The notes: generated by a model not told the origin, from the sequence alone. A stretch of 64,000 bases of DNA from CAVQDV01 sp963711375 (GCA_963711375.1 CAVQDV010000005.1:1240001-1304000), one strand, 5' to 3'. Positions 49,517 through 58,765 are shown, counted from the stretch's first letter. Numbers and translations: made by a program.

Positions 49517-51243
49517 TGGAACTTATGAAAAAAGATACAGAATTTCGAATTATCGCGATTGATGACGACCCAAGCATCCACCAGGATTTTATTAAAATAT
49601 TAACGCCTCCGATTTTCCAAATCCATACCGCTACGCGAAGTGAAGAAGGCCTCGAATTAGTTCAAGATGCAGTCGAAAAAGGAAAATCGTATGCGATGGC
49701 ATTTGTCGATATTCGTTCACCTTCCGAAATGGATGGAATTGAGACGATCAAGAAAATTTGGCAGCTAGATCCGGATATTCAGACTGTGATTTGCACTTCA
49801 TCATTAGATGAGTCTTGGTTTCAGACGCTTGAAAAGCTTGGTGCAGAGGACAATTTATTAATATTGAAAAAACCGTTTGATCATTTCGCCGTTCGTCAAC
49901 TGGCTTGTGCATTGTCTAAAAAATGGGAGTTATTGCGAGATAGGCGTCACGATATTGAGTTTCAAGCCACTCATGATTCTGCGACAGAATTACCAAATCG
50001 CGTTTTATTAACAGATCGAATTCGCAGCTCAATTTCTCGCATGCATTTTAGTAATCAATTATTGGGAATTTTCTTTTTTAATTTAGACCATTTTAAATGG
50101 ATCAATGATAGTTTGGGTCACGAAGTAGGCGATGAGTTATTGATTCAAGTGACAAAAAGATTGCAAAGATCTCTGCGTATAGATGACACCATTGCGAGGC
50201 TGGTGGGTGATGAATTTGTTGTACTGGTTTCAGATTTTAATGACCATGGAGCAGCCGAGAAATTAGCGCAGAAATTTATAACCATTTTTGAAAAGCCTTT
50301 TCATGTCGCCAATCGTGAAGTGGTGGTAACGGCCAGCATAGGAATTAGCCTTTATCCTCAAGATGGCAGTACAGTGGAGGAATTATTAAAAGCGTCTGAC
50401 CTTGCCATGTCCCGTGCCAAAGAATTAGGACCTAATAAATTTCAGTTTTACACAAAAAAATTAATTAAAAAAAGTTTAGAGCGCTTAGAAAATGAAGCAG
50501 AATTGCGCCGAGCAATCAAAAATAAAGAATTTTTCTTGAGCTTTCAACCGCAAGTGGATTCGAATACAGGGAAAATTATTTCGGTGGAGGCTCTCATTCG
50601 TTGGCAGCATCCGCAAAAAGGGATTATTCCGCCAATGGATTTTATTCCATTAACGGAGGAAACTGGGCTGATTGTTTCCATTGGTGAGTGGGTACTCAGG
50701 ATGGCTTGCGAGCAAAATAAAATCTGGCAGAATTTGAATCTTCCCCCTATTCGTATCGCTGTAAATGTTGCATCTGCTCAGCTGAAACAGCCGAATTTTG
50801 CTGAATTGGTCAGTAAAATTTTGCAAGAAACGGAGTTGGAGGCTAAATATCTCGAGATTGAAATGACAGAAAATATTGTCATAGCCGATTCCGATATCAT
50901 AAACGTAATAAATGAGTTAGATAAATTGGGGGTGAAAATTGTGCTCGATGACTTTGGAATTGGAAATTCGAGCTTAAATTATTTGAAAAAAATTCATATC
51001 GATAGCTTAAAAATCGACCAATCCTTTGTTCAAAATATTCATCTAAACAAGAGTGATGAAGTTATTATTCACGCTATTGTTGCCATGGCTAAAAGCTTAA
51101 ATTTTTCTGTGGTAGCAGAAGGCGTAGAATCAGAAGAGCAATTGACCTTCTTGCGTGGGCAAAGATGCCATGAAATCCAGGGATTTTATTACAGTGAGCC
51201 AGTATCAGCCGATAATATCACGGAAATGCTAAAGCGTGGTTAG
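49516..51243 (+). CDS. Receiver-GGDEF-EAL protein with degenerate GGDEF
   Basis: 575 residues. Receiver has Asp65 (FVDIRSP), Thr94 and KKPFD. GGDEF is degenerate: VGDEF (230-234), and FNLDHFK (Asn189) where the metal-binding Asp is expected; the usual THDxLTGLPNR reads THDSATELPNR. EAL keeps EALIRW (358-), EMTEN, LDDFGIGNSSL, KIDQSFV and AEGVES, so phosphodiesterase activity is plausible. ATG overlaps the previous stop by one base (TAATG). Last gene of the operon. Confidence 0.92.
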   Translation: MELMKKDTEFRIIAIDDDPSIHQDFIKILTPPIFQIHTATRSEEGLELVQDAVEKGKSYAMAFVDIRSPSEMDGIETIKKIWQLDPDIQTVICTSSLDESWFQTLEKLGAEDNLLILKKPFDHFAVRQLACALSKKWELLRDRRHDIEFQATHDSATELPNRVLLTDRIRSSISRMHFSNQLLGIFFFNLDHFKWINDSLGHEVGDELLIQVTKRLQRSLRIDDTIARLVGDEFVVLVSDFNDHGAAEKLAQKFITIFEKPFHVANREVVVTASIGISLYPQDGSTVEELLKASDLAMSRAKELGPNKFQFYTKKLIKKSLERLENEAELRRAIKNKEFFLSFQPQVDSNTGKIISVEALIRWQHPQKGIIPPMDFIPLTEETGLIVSIGEWVLRMACEQNKIWQNLNLPPIRIAVNVASAQLKQPNFAELVSKILQETELEAKYLEIEMTENIVIADSDIINVINELDKLGVKIVLDDFGIGNSSLNYLKKIHIDSLKIDQSFVQNIHLNKSDEVIIHAIVAMAKSLNFSVVAEGVESEEQLTFLRGQRCHEIQGFYYSEPVSADNITEMLKRG

Positions 51244-51321
51244 CATCTACTCCGAAGACCGAACCCATCTCAAACAATAAACCCATAGAATCTAACACCC
51301 AAAACGACTATACTCCCGCGC

Positions 51322-52296
51322 ATGAAAGAGTGGCAAATATCTCTAAAAAATGCAGTTTCGGACCCCCTACACTTGTTTAGGCTGCTGGAATTGGATCCCA
51401 CATCGGTAGCGGACCTCAACCCTGCTCTTCGACAGTTTTCGCTTAGGGTCCCACTAGAATTTGTAGAGCGCATGGAAAAAGGCAATCCTCTTGACCCCCT
51501 ATTATTACAAGTTATACCCGATGTGCAAGAAATGCTCGAAAAGCCGGGTTTTATCAATGATCCACTTTATGAAAAAGATTATAATCCAGTCCCGGGCCTG
51601 CTCCAAAAATATCATGGCCGGGTCTTGCTCCCCCTAGTGGGCGCCTGCGCGATTAATTGCCGTTACTGTTTTCGTCGAAATTTTCCCTATGAAGAAAATA
51701 TCTTAGGTGCCTCACATTGGGATCAAGTACTGGACTATATTGCAAAAGATAGCTCTATTGAAGAAGTGATTTTTAGTGGCGGTGATCCACTCATCGTAAA
51801 AGACCCGCAATTATCGGAACTCGTTTCCAAGCTCGAAAAAATTGAGCATGTTCAGATTTTACGTTTTCATACGCGTTTGCCGATTATGATTCCATCGAGA
51901 ATTAATGAAGAATTTCTCACATGGCTCAAGGCCTCTCGGCTGCAAAAAACGCTAGCTATTCACTGCAATCATCCAAATGAAATTGACGATTCCGTCGTAA
52001 AAGCCCTTGCTCGCCTGCATGAAAATAATGTGACTTTATTAAATCAAACCGTATTATTAAAAAATATCAATGATGATGCTGAAATTTTAGCCGCCTTAAG
52101 CAAAAAATTATTTAAAGCAAAAGTACTCCCCTATTATCTGCATTTATTAGACCCAGTTTCAGGAACAGCACATTTTAATGTGGAATTACCGGAAGCCCAG
52201 CAAATAATGGAAAAATTACGCCAAATACTCCCTGGATACTTAGTGCCACGATTGGTGCGAGAAGTGCCGGGCGAAAAATCGAAAGTAGCTATATGA
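51322..52296 (+). CDS. epmB: EF-P beta-lysylation protein EpmB (lysine 2,3-aminomutase family)
   Basis: 324 residues. Radical SAM enzyme that converts (S)-alpha-lysine to (R)-beta-lysine for EF-P modification. Cluster cysteines Cys109, Cys113, Cys116 in CAINCRYCFRR; FALRVP-like N-terminus (FSLRVPLEFVERMEKGNP), EVIFSGGDPL, and a short C-terminus without the long PLP extension of catabolic aminomutases. No Shine-Dalgarno precedes the ATG, and a TATACT ends seven bases upstream of it, so a leaderless transcript is possible. efp and epmA are not in the window. Confidence 0.93.
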   Translation: MKEWQISLKNAVSDPLHLFRLLELDPTSVADLNPALRQFSLRVPLEFVERMEKGNPLDPLLLQVIPDVQEMLEKPGFINDPLYEKDYNPVPGLLQKYHGRVLLPLVGACAINCRYCFRRNFPYEENILGASHWDQVLDYIAKDSSIEEVIFSGGDPLIVKDPQLSELVSKLEKIEHVQILRFHTRLPIMIPSRINEEFLTWLKASRLQKTLAIHCNHPNEIDDSVVKALARLHENNVTLLNQTVLLKNINDDAEILAALSKKLFKAKVLPYYLHLLDPVSGTAHFNVELPEAQQIMEKLRQILPGYLVPRLVREVPGEKSKVAI

Positions 52297-52335
52297 TCAT
52301 ATGGTAGCTTTTCACCAGCGTTTTTTAAACTCTCA

Positions 52336-52364
52336 TTGATTTTTGCCCGCAATTGTAAGAGAAT
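52336..52364 (+). promoter_or_regulatory. Stable-RNA-type promoter before tRNA-like gene and PKS/NRPS operon
   Basis: TTGATT (52336-52341), 17-base spacer, GAGAAT (52359-52364), then the G+C-rich discriminator TCGCGCC directly before the first G of the tRNA-like sequence at 52372. G+C-rich discriminators are typical of tRNA/rRNA promoters under stringent control. Confidence 0.6.
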
Positions 52365-52371
52365 TCGCGCC

Positions 52372-52448
52372 GGGTGCTTAACTCAGTAGGTAGAGTGTCG
52401 TCGATATATACATGACGAATGTCAATGGTTCGAGTCCATTAGCACCCA
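52372..52448 (+). tRNA. tRNA-like gene with an 11-nt anticodon loop
   Basis: Acceptor GGGTGCT (52372-52378) pairs perfectly with AGCACCC (52441-52447), discriminator A52448, no encoded CCA. D-arm ACTC/GAGT with loop AGTAGGTA; 5-nt variable region; T-arm AATGG-TTCGAGT-CCATT. The anticodon stem TCGTC/GACGA (52398-52402, 52414-52418) is perfect but closes 11 nt, GATATATACAT, instead of 7, and no YU-NNN-R register fits, so no amino acid can be assigned. It ends 4 bases before the first possible (TTG) start of the ketosynthase gene. It is either a damaged tRNA or a tRNA-like RNA with another role. Confidence 0.7.
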
Positions 52449-52482
52449 GTCTTTGATTTATAATGAAAGGGATGTATATAAC

Positions 52483-53877
52483 GTGGGGCAAGCACATTTA
52501 AATAATGCGACGGTTGCAGTGATCGGTATTGGTTTACGAGTACCAGGGGCTGATACAGTGACGCAATTTTTGAATAATTTATGCTCCGAAACTGAGAGTA
52601 TTTATTTTTTTTCAGATGCCGAATTATTAGCTTCAGGCATTTCGAAAGACCAAATTCTACAAAAAAATTATGTTAAGGCAAAAGGCCTGTTAAAAAATGT
52701 CGAGTATTTTGATGCGGAATTTTTTAATATGACCTTCCGTGAAGCGCAAGTCATGGATCCTCAACAACGAATATTACTGGAATGTGCTTATGAAGCACTT
52801 GCTGATGCTGGCTATCATAATAGGGAAAAAAAATTTGATGTTGGTGTATTTGTTGGTGTAGGTAACACGGAATACTATTATCAGAATATTTTGCCAAATC
52901 GAGAGCTATTTGATTCGCTGGGTGATTTTCAACTGAAACTTGGAAATAATAAGGATTATGCAGCAGCACAATTATCTTATCGCTTAAATTTAAGTGGTAA
53001 AAGTCTCACCATCCAAGCGGCTTGTGCTACAGGCCTCGTTTGTATTCATGAGGCTTATCGTAATCTGATTTCTCATGAATGTGAGTTGGCCTTAGCCGGT
53101 GCCATTTCATGCACATTTCCTCAGTTTGCCGGATACCTTTACAAGGAAGGTGGACCGCATTCGGAAGATGGTCACTGCCGCTCGTTTGACAAAAATGCTA
53201 GCGGGATGGTACGAGGAGAGGGTGGGGGAGTGGTGCTTTTGAAACGTCGAGAAGATGCCATTCGGGATGGAGATGAAATTTATGGGCTTATCCGTGGGGC
53301 GGCGGTCAACAATGATGGTGGTTTTAAAATGGGGTTCACTGCCCCAAGCGTGACAGCGCAAACCGATGTAATAAATTTAGCCCTTTTAAGAGCCAATCTT
53401 CATCCGTCTGAAGTTACCTGTCTAGAGGCGCATGGTTCTGCTACAAGGCTGGGTGATGCCATCGAGTTGGAGGCCATTAACAGTGCTTATGGAGATCGGG
53501 AAATTTCTGATCCTTGTGCAATAGGTTCTGTAAAATCCAATATTGGACATCTGGATTCGGGAGCCGGAGTCGCTGGTTTTATAAAAGCTATTTTGTCACT
53601 TCAGCAGAAATTTCTTTTTCCAACACTTCATTTTAAAGAATTTAATAATGAAATTAACGTAGATCAAACTCGATTTTATGTTAATACGAAACTCTCGCCA
53701 TGGAATACGAATAAATTGCCGAGGCGGGTGGGCGTTAGTGCTTTTGGTCTTGGGGGATTTAATGCCCATCTTATTTTGGAGGAAGCTCCGAATAGTATTA
53801 AATTGAAAAAAAATCTTTTTCAATTTAATAGAAAAAAACATTGGATCGATTCAATTAATTATACGGGGAATGTGTAA
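52483..53877 (+). CDS. Stand-alone polyketide ketosynthase
   Basis: 464 residues from GTG 52483 (AAAGGG 11 bases upstream); the frame is open to TTG 52453. A beta-ketoacyl synthase domain with the full triad: Cys181 (QAACATG), His317 (EAHGSATRLGDAIE), His356 (KSNIGHLDSGAG). It carries out decarboxylative C-C bond formation on carrier-bound acyl chains. No acyltransferase follows, but the last residues FQFNRKKHWI resemble the linker that normally follows an AT domain, suggesting AT loss. First gene of a hybrid PKS/NRPS operon; its stop overlaps the next start (TAATG). Confidence 0.92.
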   Translation: MGQAHLNNATVAVIGIGLRVPGADTVTQFLNNLCSETESIYFFSDAELLASGISKDQILQKNYVKAKGLLKNVEYFDAEFFNMTFREAQVMDPQQRILLECAYEALADAGYHNREKKFDVGVFVGVGNTEYYYQNILPNRELFDSLGDFQLKLGNNKDYAAAQLSYRLNLSGKSLTIQAACATGLVCIHEAYRNLISHECELALAGAISCTFPQFAGYLYKEGGPHSEDGHCRSFDKNASGMVRGEGGGVVLLKRREDAIRDGDEIYGLIRGAAVNNDGGFKMGFTAPSVTAQTDVINLALLRANLHPSEVTCLEAHGSATRLGDAIELEAINSAYGDREISDPCAIGSVKSNIGHLDSGAGVAGFIKAILSLQQKFLFPTLHFKEFNNEINVDQTRFYVNTKLSPWNTNKLPRRVGVSAFGLGGFNAHLILEEAPNSIKLKKNLFQFNRKKHWIDSINYTGNV

Positions 53878-55313
53878 TGGATGAAAATTTGCGAGTCATA
53901 CAAAGGGTTATGGCGACATTAATGAAAGGTTTATTAGGGTTGGAAAATATTAGTTTTGAGGACAATTTTTTTCACTTAGGCGGTTCTTCATTGACAGCGG
54001 TTCAGCTGAATCACAAAATCCTAGAAATATTTGATATTTCTGTACCCTTGGAAAGATTTTTCTTTGCGGCCACTTGTCAGGGCTTGTCAGAAACGTTATT
54101 GGAAATGGCGGAGGATGCAAGCTTGCTGGTAAAGAAAGGCACTGATTACTTGGGTATGAAGTTGCCTAATGAATCCTCACGTAAAAATAATGATTTTGTG
54201 GAGTGGCAGCAGATGATGCCGAATCTCGAATTATCCATAGCACCAACAACAGAAAATGATATGGATTTCAGCTTATTTTTCTTTTCGAGTAGTGATAAGG
54301 TTCAAGAAAAATCAAAATACCAATTCATTATGGACGCCGCTAAGGTTGCAGACTACAATAATTTCTTAGCAATATGGGTTCCTGAGCGGCACTTTAATGA
54401 ATTTGGAGGCTTATATCCTAATCCAGCAGTTTTGCAAGCCGCCATAGCCATGCAAACGCAGCGTATAAAGCTTCGCGCGGGTAGTGTTGTATTACCTTTG
54501 AATCATATTATCCGAGTGGCAGAGAATTGGTCCGTAGTAGATAATTTATCCAACGGAAGAATCGGTTTATCTTTAGCACAAGGCTTCCATCCTGATGATT
54601 TTGTTTTAGCCCCTGGCAATTATCAAAATCGAAGAGAAATATTGTTTCGCTCAATCGATTTATTAAAAAAACTCTGGGCTGGTGAATCCGTATCTGCGAA
54701 TAATGGTAAAGGCGAAATGGTGAATATCAACATTCATCCCTCACCAGTACAAAAAGAATTGCCACTTTGGCTAACGGCTTCAAAATCACTCGATGTTTTT
54801 ATAAGAGCGGGCGAAGGCGGGTACAACGTACTTACAGGTCTAATGGAGCAAAATATTGAAATTTTGGAGCAAAATATCAAGGAATATAGATTACATTTTG
54901 CAAATCAACATCCGGGTAAAAAAGGCCATGTGACTATTATGCTGCATACTTTTTTAGGAGAAAATCGGGAGCAAGTGAAACGCATTGTTAGGAAGCCTTT
55001 TTGTCACTACCTAAATTCTCATATCGATTTTAGTAAGGCTTTTGCTTCGGACACGAAACATGACTTAATGCAAAACAGTAGAAATGAAGTTCTGGATTTT
55101 GCGTTCGAGCGTTATTTTAATTTTTCTTCGCTCATGGGTTCTATTGAAGATGGAGAGCGGATCGTAAACCGATTAAAATCCATAGGAGTAGATGAAATAG
55201 CCTGTTTAATTGATTTTGGTGTTGATCATGAAAAGGTATTGAATAGTCTACAATATTTGATTGAACTAAAAGAAAGAGTAAATAAAAAAAATACCCAAAG
55301 TGTCGCGGCCTAA
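53877..55313 (+). CDS. Carrier protein fused to luciferase-like flavin monooxygenase
   Basis: 478 residues. Residues 1-80 are an acyl/peptidyl carrier domain with phosphopantetheine Ser38 (HLGGSSLTAVQL). Residues 125-465 are an FMN-dependent luciferase-like monooxygenase of the MupA/Atu3671 type found inside PKS/NRPS lines (FSLFFFSSSDKV, AIWVPERHFNEFGGLYPNPAVL, RAGSVVLPLNH, IGLSLAQGFHPDDFVL). It likely hydroxylates the tethered intermediate. KS plus carrier plus oxygenase act as one module split over two proteins. Confidence 0.9.
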   Translation: MDENLRVIQRVMATLMKGLLGLENISFEDNFFHLGGSSLTAVQLNHKILEIFDISVPLERFFFAATCQGLSETLLEMAEDASLLVKKGTDYLGMKLPNESSRKNNDFVEWQQMMPNLELSIAPTTENDMDFSLFFFSSSDKVQEKSKYQFIMDAAKVADYNNFLAIWVPERHFNEFGGLYPNPAVLQAAIAMQTQRIKLRAGSVVLPLNHIIRVAENWSVVDNLSNGRIGLSLAQGFHPDDFVLAPGNYQNRREILFRSIDLLKKLWAGESVSANNGKGEMVNINIHPSPVQKELPLWLTASKSLDVFIRAGEGGYNVLTGLMEQNIEILEQNIKEYRLHFANQHPGKKGHVTIMLHTFLGENREQVKRIVRKPFCHYLNSHIDFSKAFASDTKHDLMQNSRNEVLDFAFERYFNFSSLMGSIEDGERIVNRLKSIGVDEIACLIDFGVDHEKVLNSLQYLIELKERVNKKNTQSVAA

Positions 55314-55318
55314 CGAAA

Positions 55319-58300
55319 GTGATTATTGTGAATTCGAAAACCGTAAAATTTCCACTCTCTTTTGCAGAACGCCGATTGTGGTTTATGAACAAATTGGTCC
55401 CCGCTGATCCTTTCTATAATATTTTGGTGCCGGTGGAATTTTCTACTTTTCCGGATGTTGCCCTATTAGAGAAAACCTTAAATGTTCTATTAGATCGCCA
55501 CGAAATATATCGGAGCAGTTATCACGATAATGGTGGTAGTCCTTATAAATTGGTGGAAGACAAAGCTGAAATAAAAATAATAGTGCATAATGAGCTCGGG
55601 GATGTTGATTTATCAGAAAAAGAAAAAATAGTAGCGATTGGCAAGAAAGTGGGGAAATATATCATCGATATTAGAACTGCACCCTTAATGCGTGCCGTTT
55701 TGGCAGGAGTCACCGAAGAAAAACAGGTTCTTTATCTCATCATGCATCATATGATTACTGATAAATGGAGCATCACGATTCTGTTGAAAGAGTTGCTAAG
55801 TCTCTACACGGCTTTTAAGGAAGGTAAAGAAATCGAGTTAACAAAAATAAAATTAAATTACACGGATTTTGCAATTTGGCAGCATGACTGGATGTTGACA
55901 GAAGATGCGATTAAACAAACTCAGTATTGGAAAAAAAAATTGGAGGGGCAAAACCCTTTTGTCGAATTTCCAACCGATTATATTCGGCCAGCAGTTCCTT
56001 CTTATCTAGGAGAAGCTTATCATTTTGAAATTCCGGAAGATTTAGTGGCTTTGATGCGTGCCTATTCTAAAAAGAATAACGCCACGTACGCTGTTTTGTT
56101 TTTATCTGCCTGGAATTTGTTGGTATACCAATATTCAGGTATCGAAAATATTGTTATGGGTACGACGATGGGGGCTCGGTATTTGTCAGGATCTGAGCAA
56201 GTTATTGGGTGCTTTATTAATATTTTGCTCATTCGGTCCTTTGTCAATGGGAGGCTGCGTTTTACGGACTTGGTGCAACAAATCAAGCTGAGCAGTATTG
56301 AGGCCTATACCAATGGAAAGATTCCTTACGAATATGTGGTGGAAAAAATAAATCCAGATCGAGCCGCTAATTATATGCCCTACAGTAACCTGTATTTTCA
56401 ATTTCAAGACATTAATTTAAGGAAAAATCAGGAGCAATCGGCTTCTTTTTATGAGGTTTCGAGCGGGCGATCTAAGTTTGATATTATGTTAAATATGTGG
56501 GAAACCGAGAAAGGTTTTTCGGGGGCCTTCGAATATTGTATTAAGCTATTTTCACCATTAAGAATTAAAGCATTAGCGGCGCATTTTATTCACCTACTTT
56601 CATCTGTTTTTCGTGAATCCGAAAAAGAAATTCGACTGCATTCGATTTTGACTCTCGAAGAAACGCTTCAATATCACCGTTGGAATACAACCGCTTTTAG
56701 AGTTTCTAAAAAAAATTCCATCCCCCATTTAATTCAGGAAACAATTAATAAAATGCCCAATGCGGTTGCCGTGTCTTTTGGAGCGGAGCAATTGACCTAT
56801 CAGGAGCTTGACAGAAAAGTAAATGTCGTCGCTGCAACTTTGTTGGCAATGGGAGTAAGAAAAAATAACATTATCGCGGTATTAATGCAGCGTTCCATTA
56901 ATGTCATTGTAGCCTTGTTAGCTATTTTTAAAATTGGTGCTGTATATCTTCCTTTAAACAGCAATTATCCAATGCAGAAAATAATGGATCTTCTCTCCAT
57001 CAATAAAGTATTTCATTTATTTCTAGACAATTCTTCATTCCCTAAAATGTCTAACCTTAATGATCAAATTCATCTTTTAAATATTGATAACATTAATGAT
57101 CCAAAAAATGAAGCGGTTATTGAAATTTTTGAATCTGTCAATGTTAAAGGAGATGACCATGCTTATATCATGTTTACCTCAGGTTCAACTGGCGAGCCAA
57201 AAGGGTCGATTATTACTTACGACAATCTTGCGTCATTACTCCATTGGAGCCGAAAATATTTTTCAATAGAAGAGATACAATGCGTGCTAGCAAGTACCCC
57301 TATTTATTTTGATCTCTCGGTGTTTGAACTTTTATTGCCTCTATGCATGGGGGGTTCTGTCCGCATTGTTAAGAATTTGATTTCAGTGAAAGAATGGTGT
57401 GATCACGGAGTTACTTTAATTAACACGGTTCCCTCTCTAATGTCTGCTTTTCTGAAGAGTTATAAGAAGCTTCTTGCCTCTATAAAAACAATTAATTTAG
57501 CAGGAGAGTATTTACATAAAAATCTTCTTTCTGAGATTAGGGCACGAAACTCAGAGCTTAGGATCAATAATTTATACGGACTCACAGAAACCACGATTTA
57601 TTCAACCTGTTGCCCCGTTAGAAGTCTTATGAATGAAAGCATAAACCTTGGTCGACCAATTGATAATGTACAGATCTACCTATTAAATAAAAATTACCAA
57701 TTAACTCCAGCTGGAATTAAAGGGGAAATATTCATCGGTGGAAGAGGGGTGGGTCCTGGGGTATTGATCAAGGGTAAATTGAGTCGAGAAGGATACATAA
57801 AAAATCCATTTTCCTCTCATCCTTCTGATTATTTATTTAAAACAGGCGATATTGGTTTTTACTGCCCCGATGGCAGTATTCAGTTTCTAAAAAGATCAGA
57901 TCGGCAGGTTAAAGTTAATGGCCAGAGAGTGGAATTAAAAGAAATCGAAGCAGCTATTTATACTTTCCGTTCTATCACCCAATGTTTTGTTACTTTTCTT
58001 GGTGAAGGGGAAAATGGAGTTTTGTGTGCTTTTATTGACTGTGTTGAGTATTTTGGCGAGCAAGAGGATGAATTGAGAGAGCATTTAAAAAATCAAATTC
58101 CAAGATACATGGTGCCAAATCGCTTTATTTTCTTAGAAAAGTTTCCTTTGACCAATAATGGCAAAGTGGATGAAAAAAAGCTAAAAGAAATATTTTTAAA
58201 TTCGACTAAGCTTTTTGCTAAAAATAGTGATCCAAAAACAATAACAGAAGAGAAAGTAAAAAAGATATGGCAAGAAGAATTGGGAATAAATGCGCTAGGG

Positions 58301-58765
58301 TGTTCTGACGATTTTTTTGAAGTGGGCGGACATTCCTTAGTGGCCATTCGAATTCTCTGCAAGATTAACGAAAAGTTTTGTGTCAATCTTCCATTTGCAA
58401 GTATTTTCGATTTGATGACTATACGGGATGTCTCGAGAGAAGTCGATGGCATTCTGGTTCAGCAGAAAAATACAGAAAATCTTAGGCTTTATTGGGAGAA
58501 AATAATAAGCGATATCTGGAAAGACCTTCTTCAAAAAGAGAATTTCGAATTAGGGGAAAATATTTTACATTTTGGCATAGATTCTGTAGTGGTTCTGAAA
58601 TTTGTAGCTCGGCTTAATTCAAATTTTGGCCTTTCCTTATCGGCTCGTCAGGTTTTTGAAGTGGGCTCTTTCCAAGAGTTGGTAACGAGGGTGATTGATC
58701 TAAAGAATTCAAAAGAAAGTGCTTATCTAGTAGAGCCACAGCCAAGAGAGATTTTCGAAATATGA
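55319..58765 (+). CDS. Nonribosomal peptide synthetase, C-A-T-T
   Basis: 1148 residues, GTG start (55319; GTG 55328 also possible). Condensation domain (about 8-440) with HHMITDK (143-149; the usual final Gly is Lys). Adenylation domain (about 470-960): TSGSTGEPKG, NLYGLTETTI, KTGDIGFYCPDG, A10 LTNNGKVDEKKL. Two carrier domains with Ser1006 (EVGGHSL) and Ser1089 (HFGIDSV). Hand alignment to GrsA gives pocket residues near D-L-F-S-N-A-L-I-Y, which resembles codes I associate with alanine; low confidence. No epimerase or thioesterase. Confidence 0.93.
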   Translation: MIIVNSKTVKFPLSFAERRLWFMNKLVPADPFYNILVPVEFSTFPDVALLEKTLNVLLDRHEIYRSSYHDNGGSPYKLVEDKAEIKIIVHNELGDVDLSEKEKIVAIGKKVGKYIIDIRTAPLMRAVLAGVTEEKQVLYLIMHHMITDKWSITILLKELLSLYTAFKEGKEIELTKIKLNYTDFAIWQHDWMLTEDAIKQTQYWKKKLEGQNPFVEFPTDYIRPAVPSYLGEAYHFEIPEDLVALMRAYSKKNNATYAVLFLSAWNLLVYQYSGIENIVMGTTMGARYLSGSEQVIGCFINILLIRSFVNGRLRFTDLVQQIKLSSIEAYTNGKIPYEYVVEKINPDRAANYMPYSNLYFQFQDINLRKNQEQSASFYEVSSGRSKFDIMLNMWETEKGFSGAFEYCIKLFSPLRIKALAAHFIHLLSSVFRESEKEIRLHSILTLEETLQYHRWNTTAFRVSKKNSIPHLIQETINKMPNAVAVSFGAEQLTYQELDRKVNVVAATLLAMGVRKNNIIAVLMQRSINVIVALLAIFKIGAVYLPLNSNYPMQKIMDLLSINKVFHLFLDNSSFPKMSNLNDQIHLLNIDNINDPKNEAVIEIFESVNVKGDDHAYIMFTSGSTGEPKGSIITYDNLASLLHWSRKYFSIEEIQCVLASTPIYFDLSVFELLLPLCMGGSVRIVKNLISVKEWCDHGVTLINTVPSLMSAFLKSYKKLLASIKTINLAGEYLHKNLLSEIRARNSELRINNLYGLTETTIYSTCCPVRSLMNESINLGRPIDNVQIYLLNKNYQLTPAGIKGEIFIGGRGVGPGVLIKGKLSREGYIKNPFSSHPSDYLFKTGDIGFYCPDGSIQFLKRSDRQVKVNGQRVELKEIEAAIYTFRSITQCFVTFLGEGENGVLCAFIDCVEYFGEQEDELREHLKNQIPRYMVPNRFIFLEKFPLTNNGKVDEKKLKEIFLNSTKLFAKNSDPKTITEEKVKKIWQEELGINALGCSDDFFEVGGHSLVAIRILCKINEKFCVNLPFASIFDLMTIRDVSREVDGILVQQKNTENLRLYWEKIISDIWKDLLQKENFELGENILHFGIDSVVVLKFVARLNSNFGLSLSARQVFEVGSFQELVTRVIDLKNSKESAYLVEPQPREIFEI

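Noticed and set aside
52372..52448. Calling this an ordinary tRNA-Lys or tRNA-Ile by overall similarity
   Set aside because: The 5' half looks Lys-like, but no anticodon can be read from the 11-nt loop, so an isotype call would be a guess.
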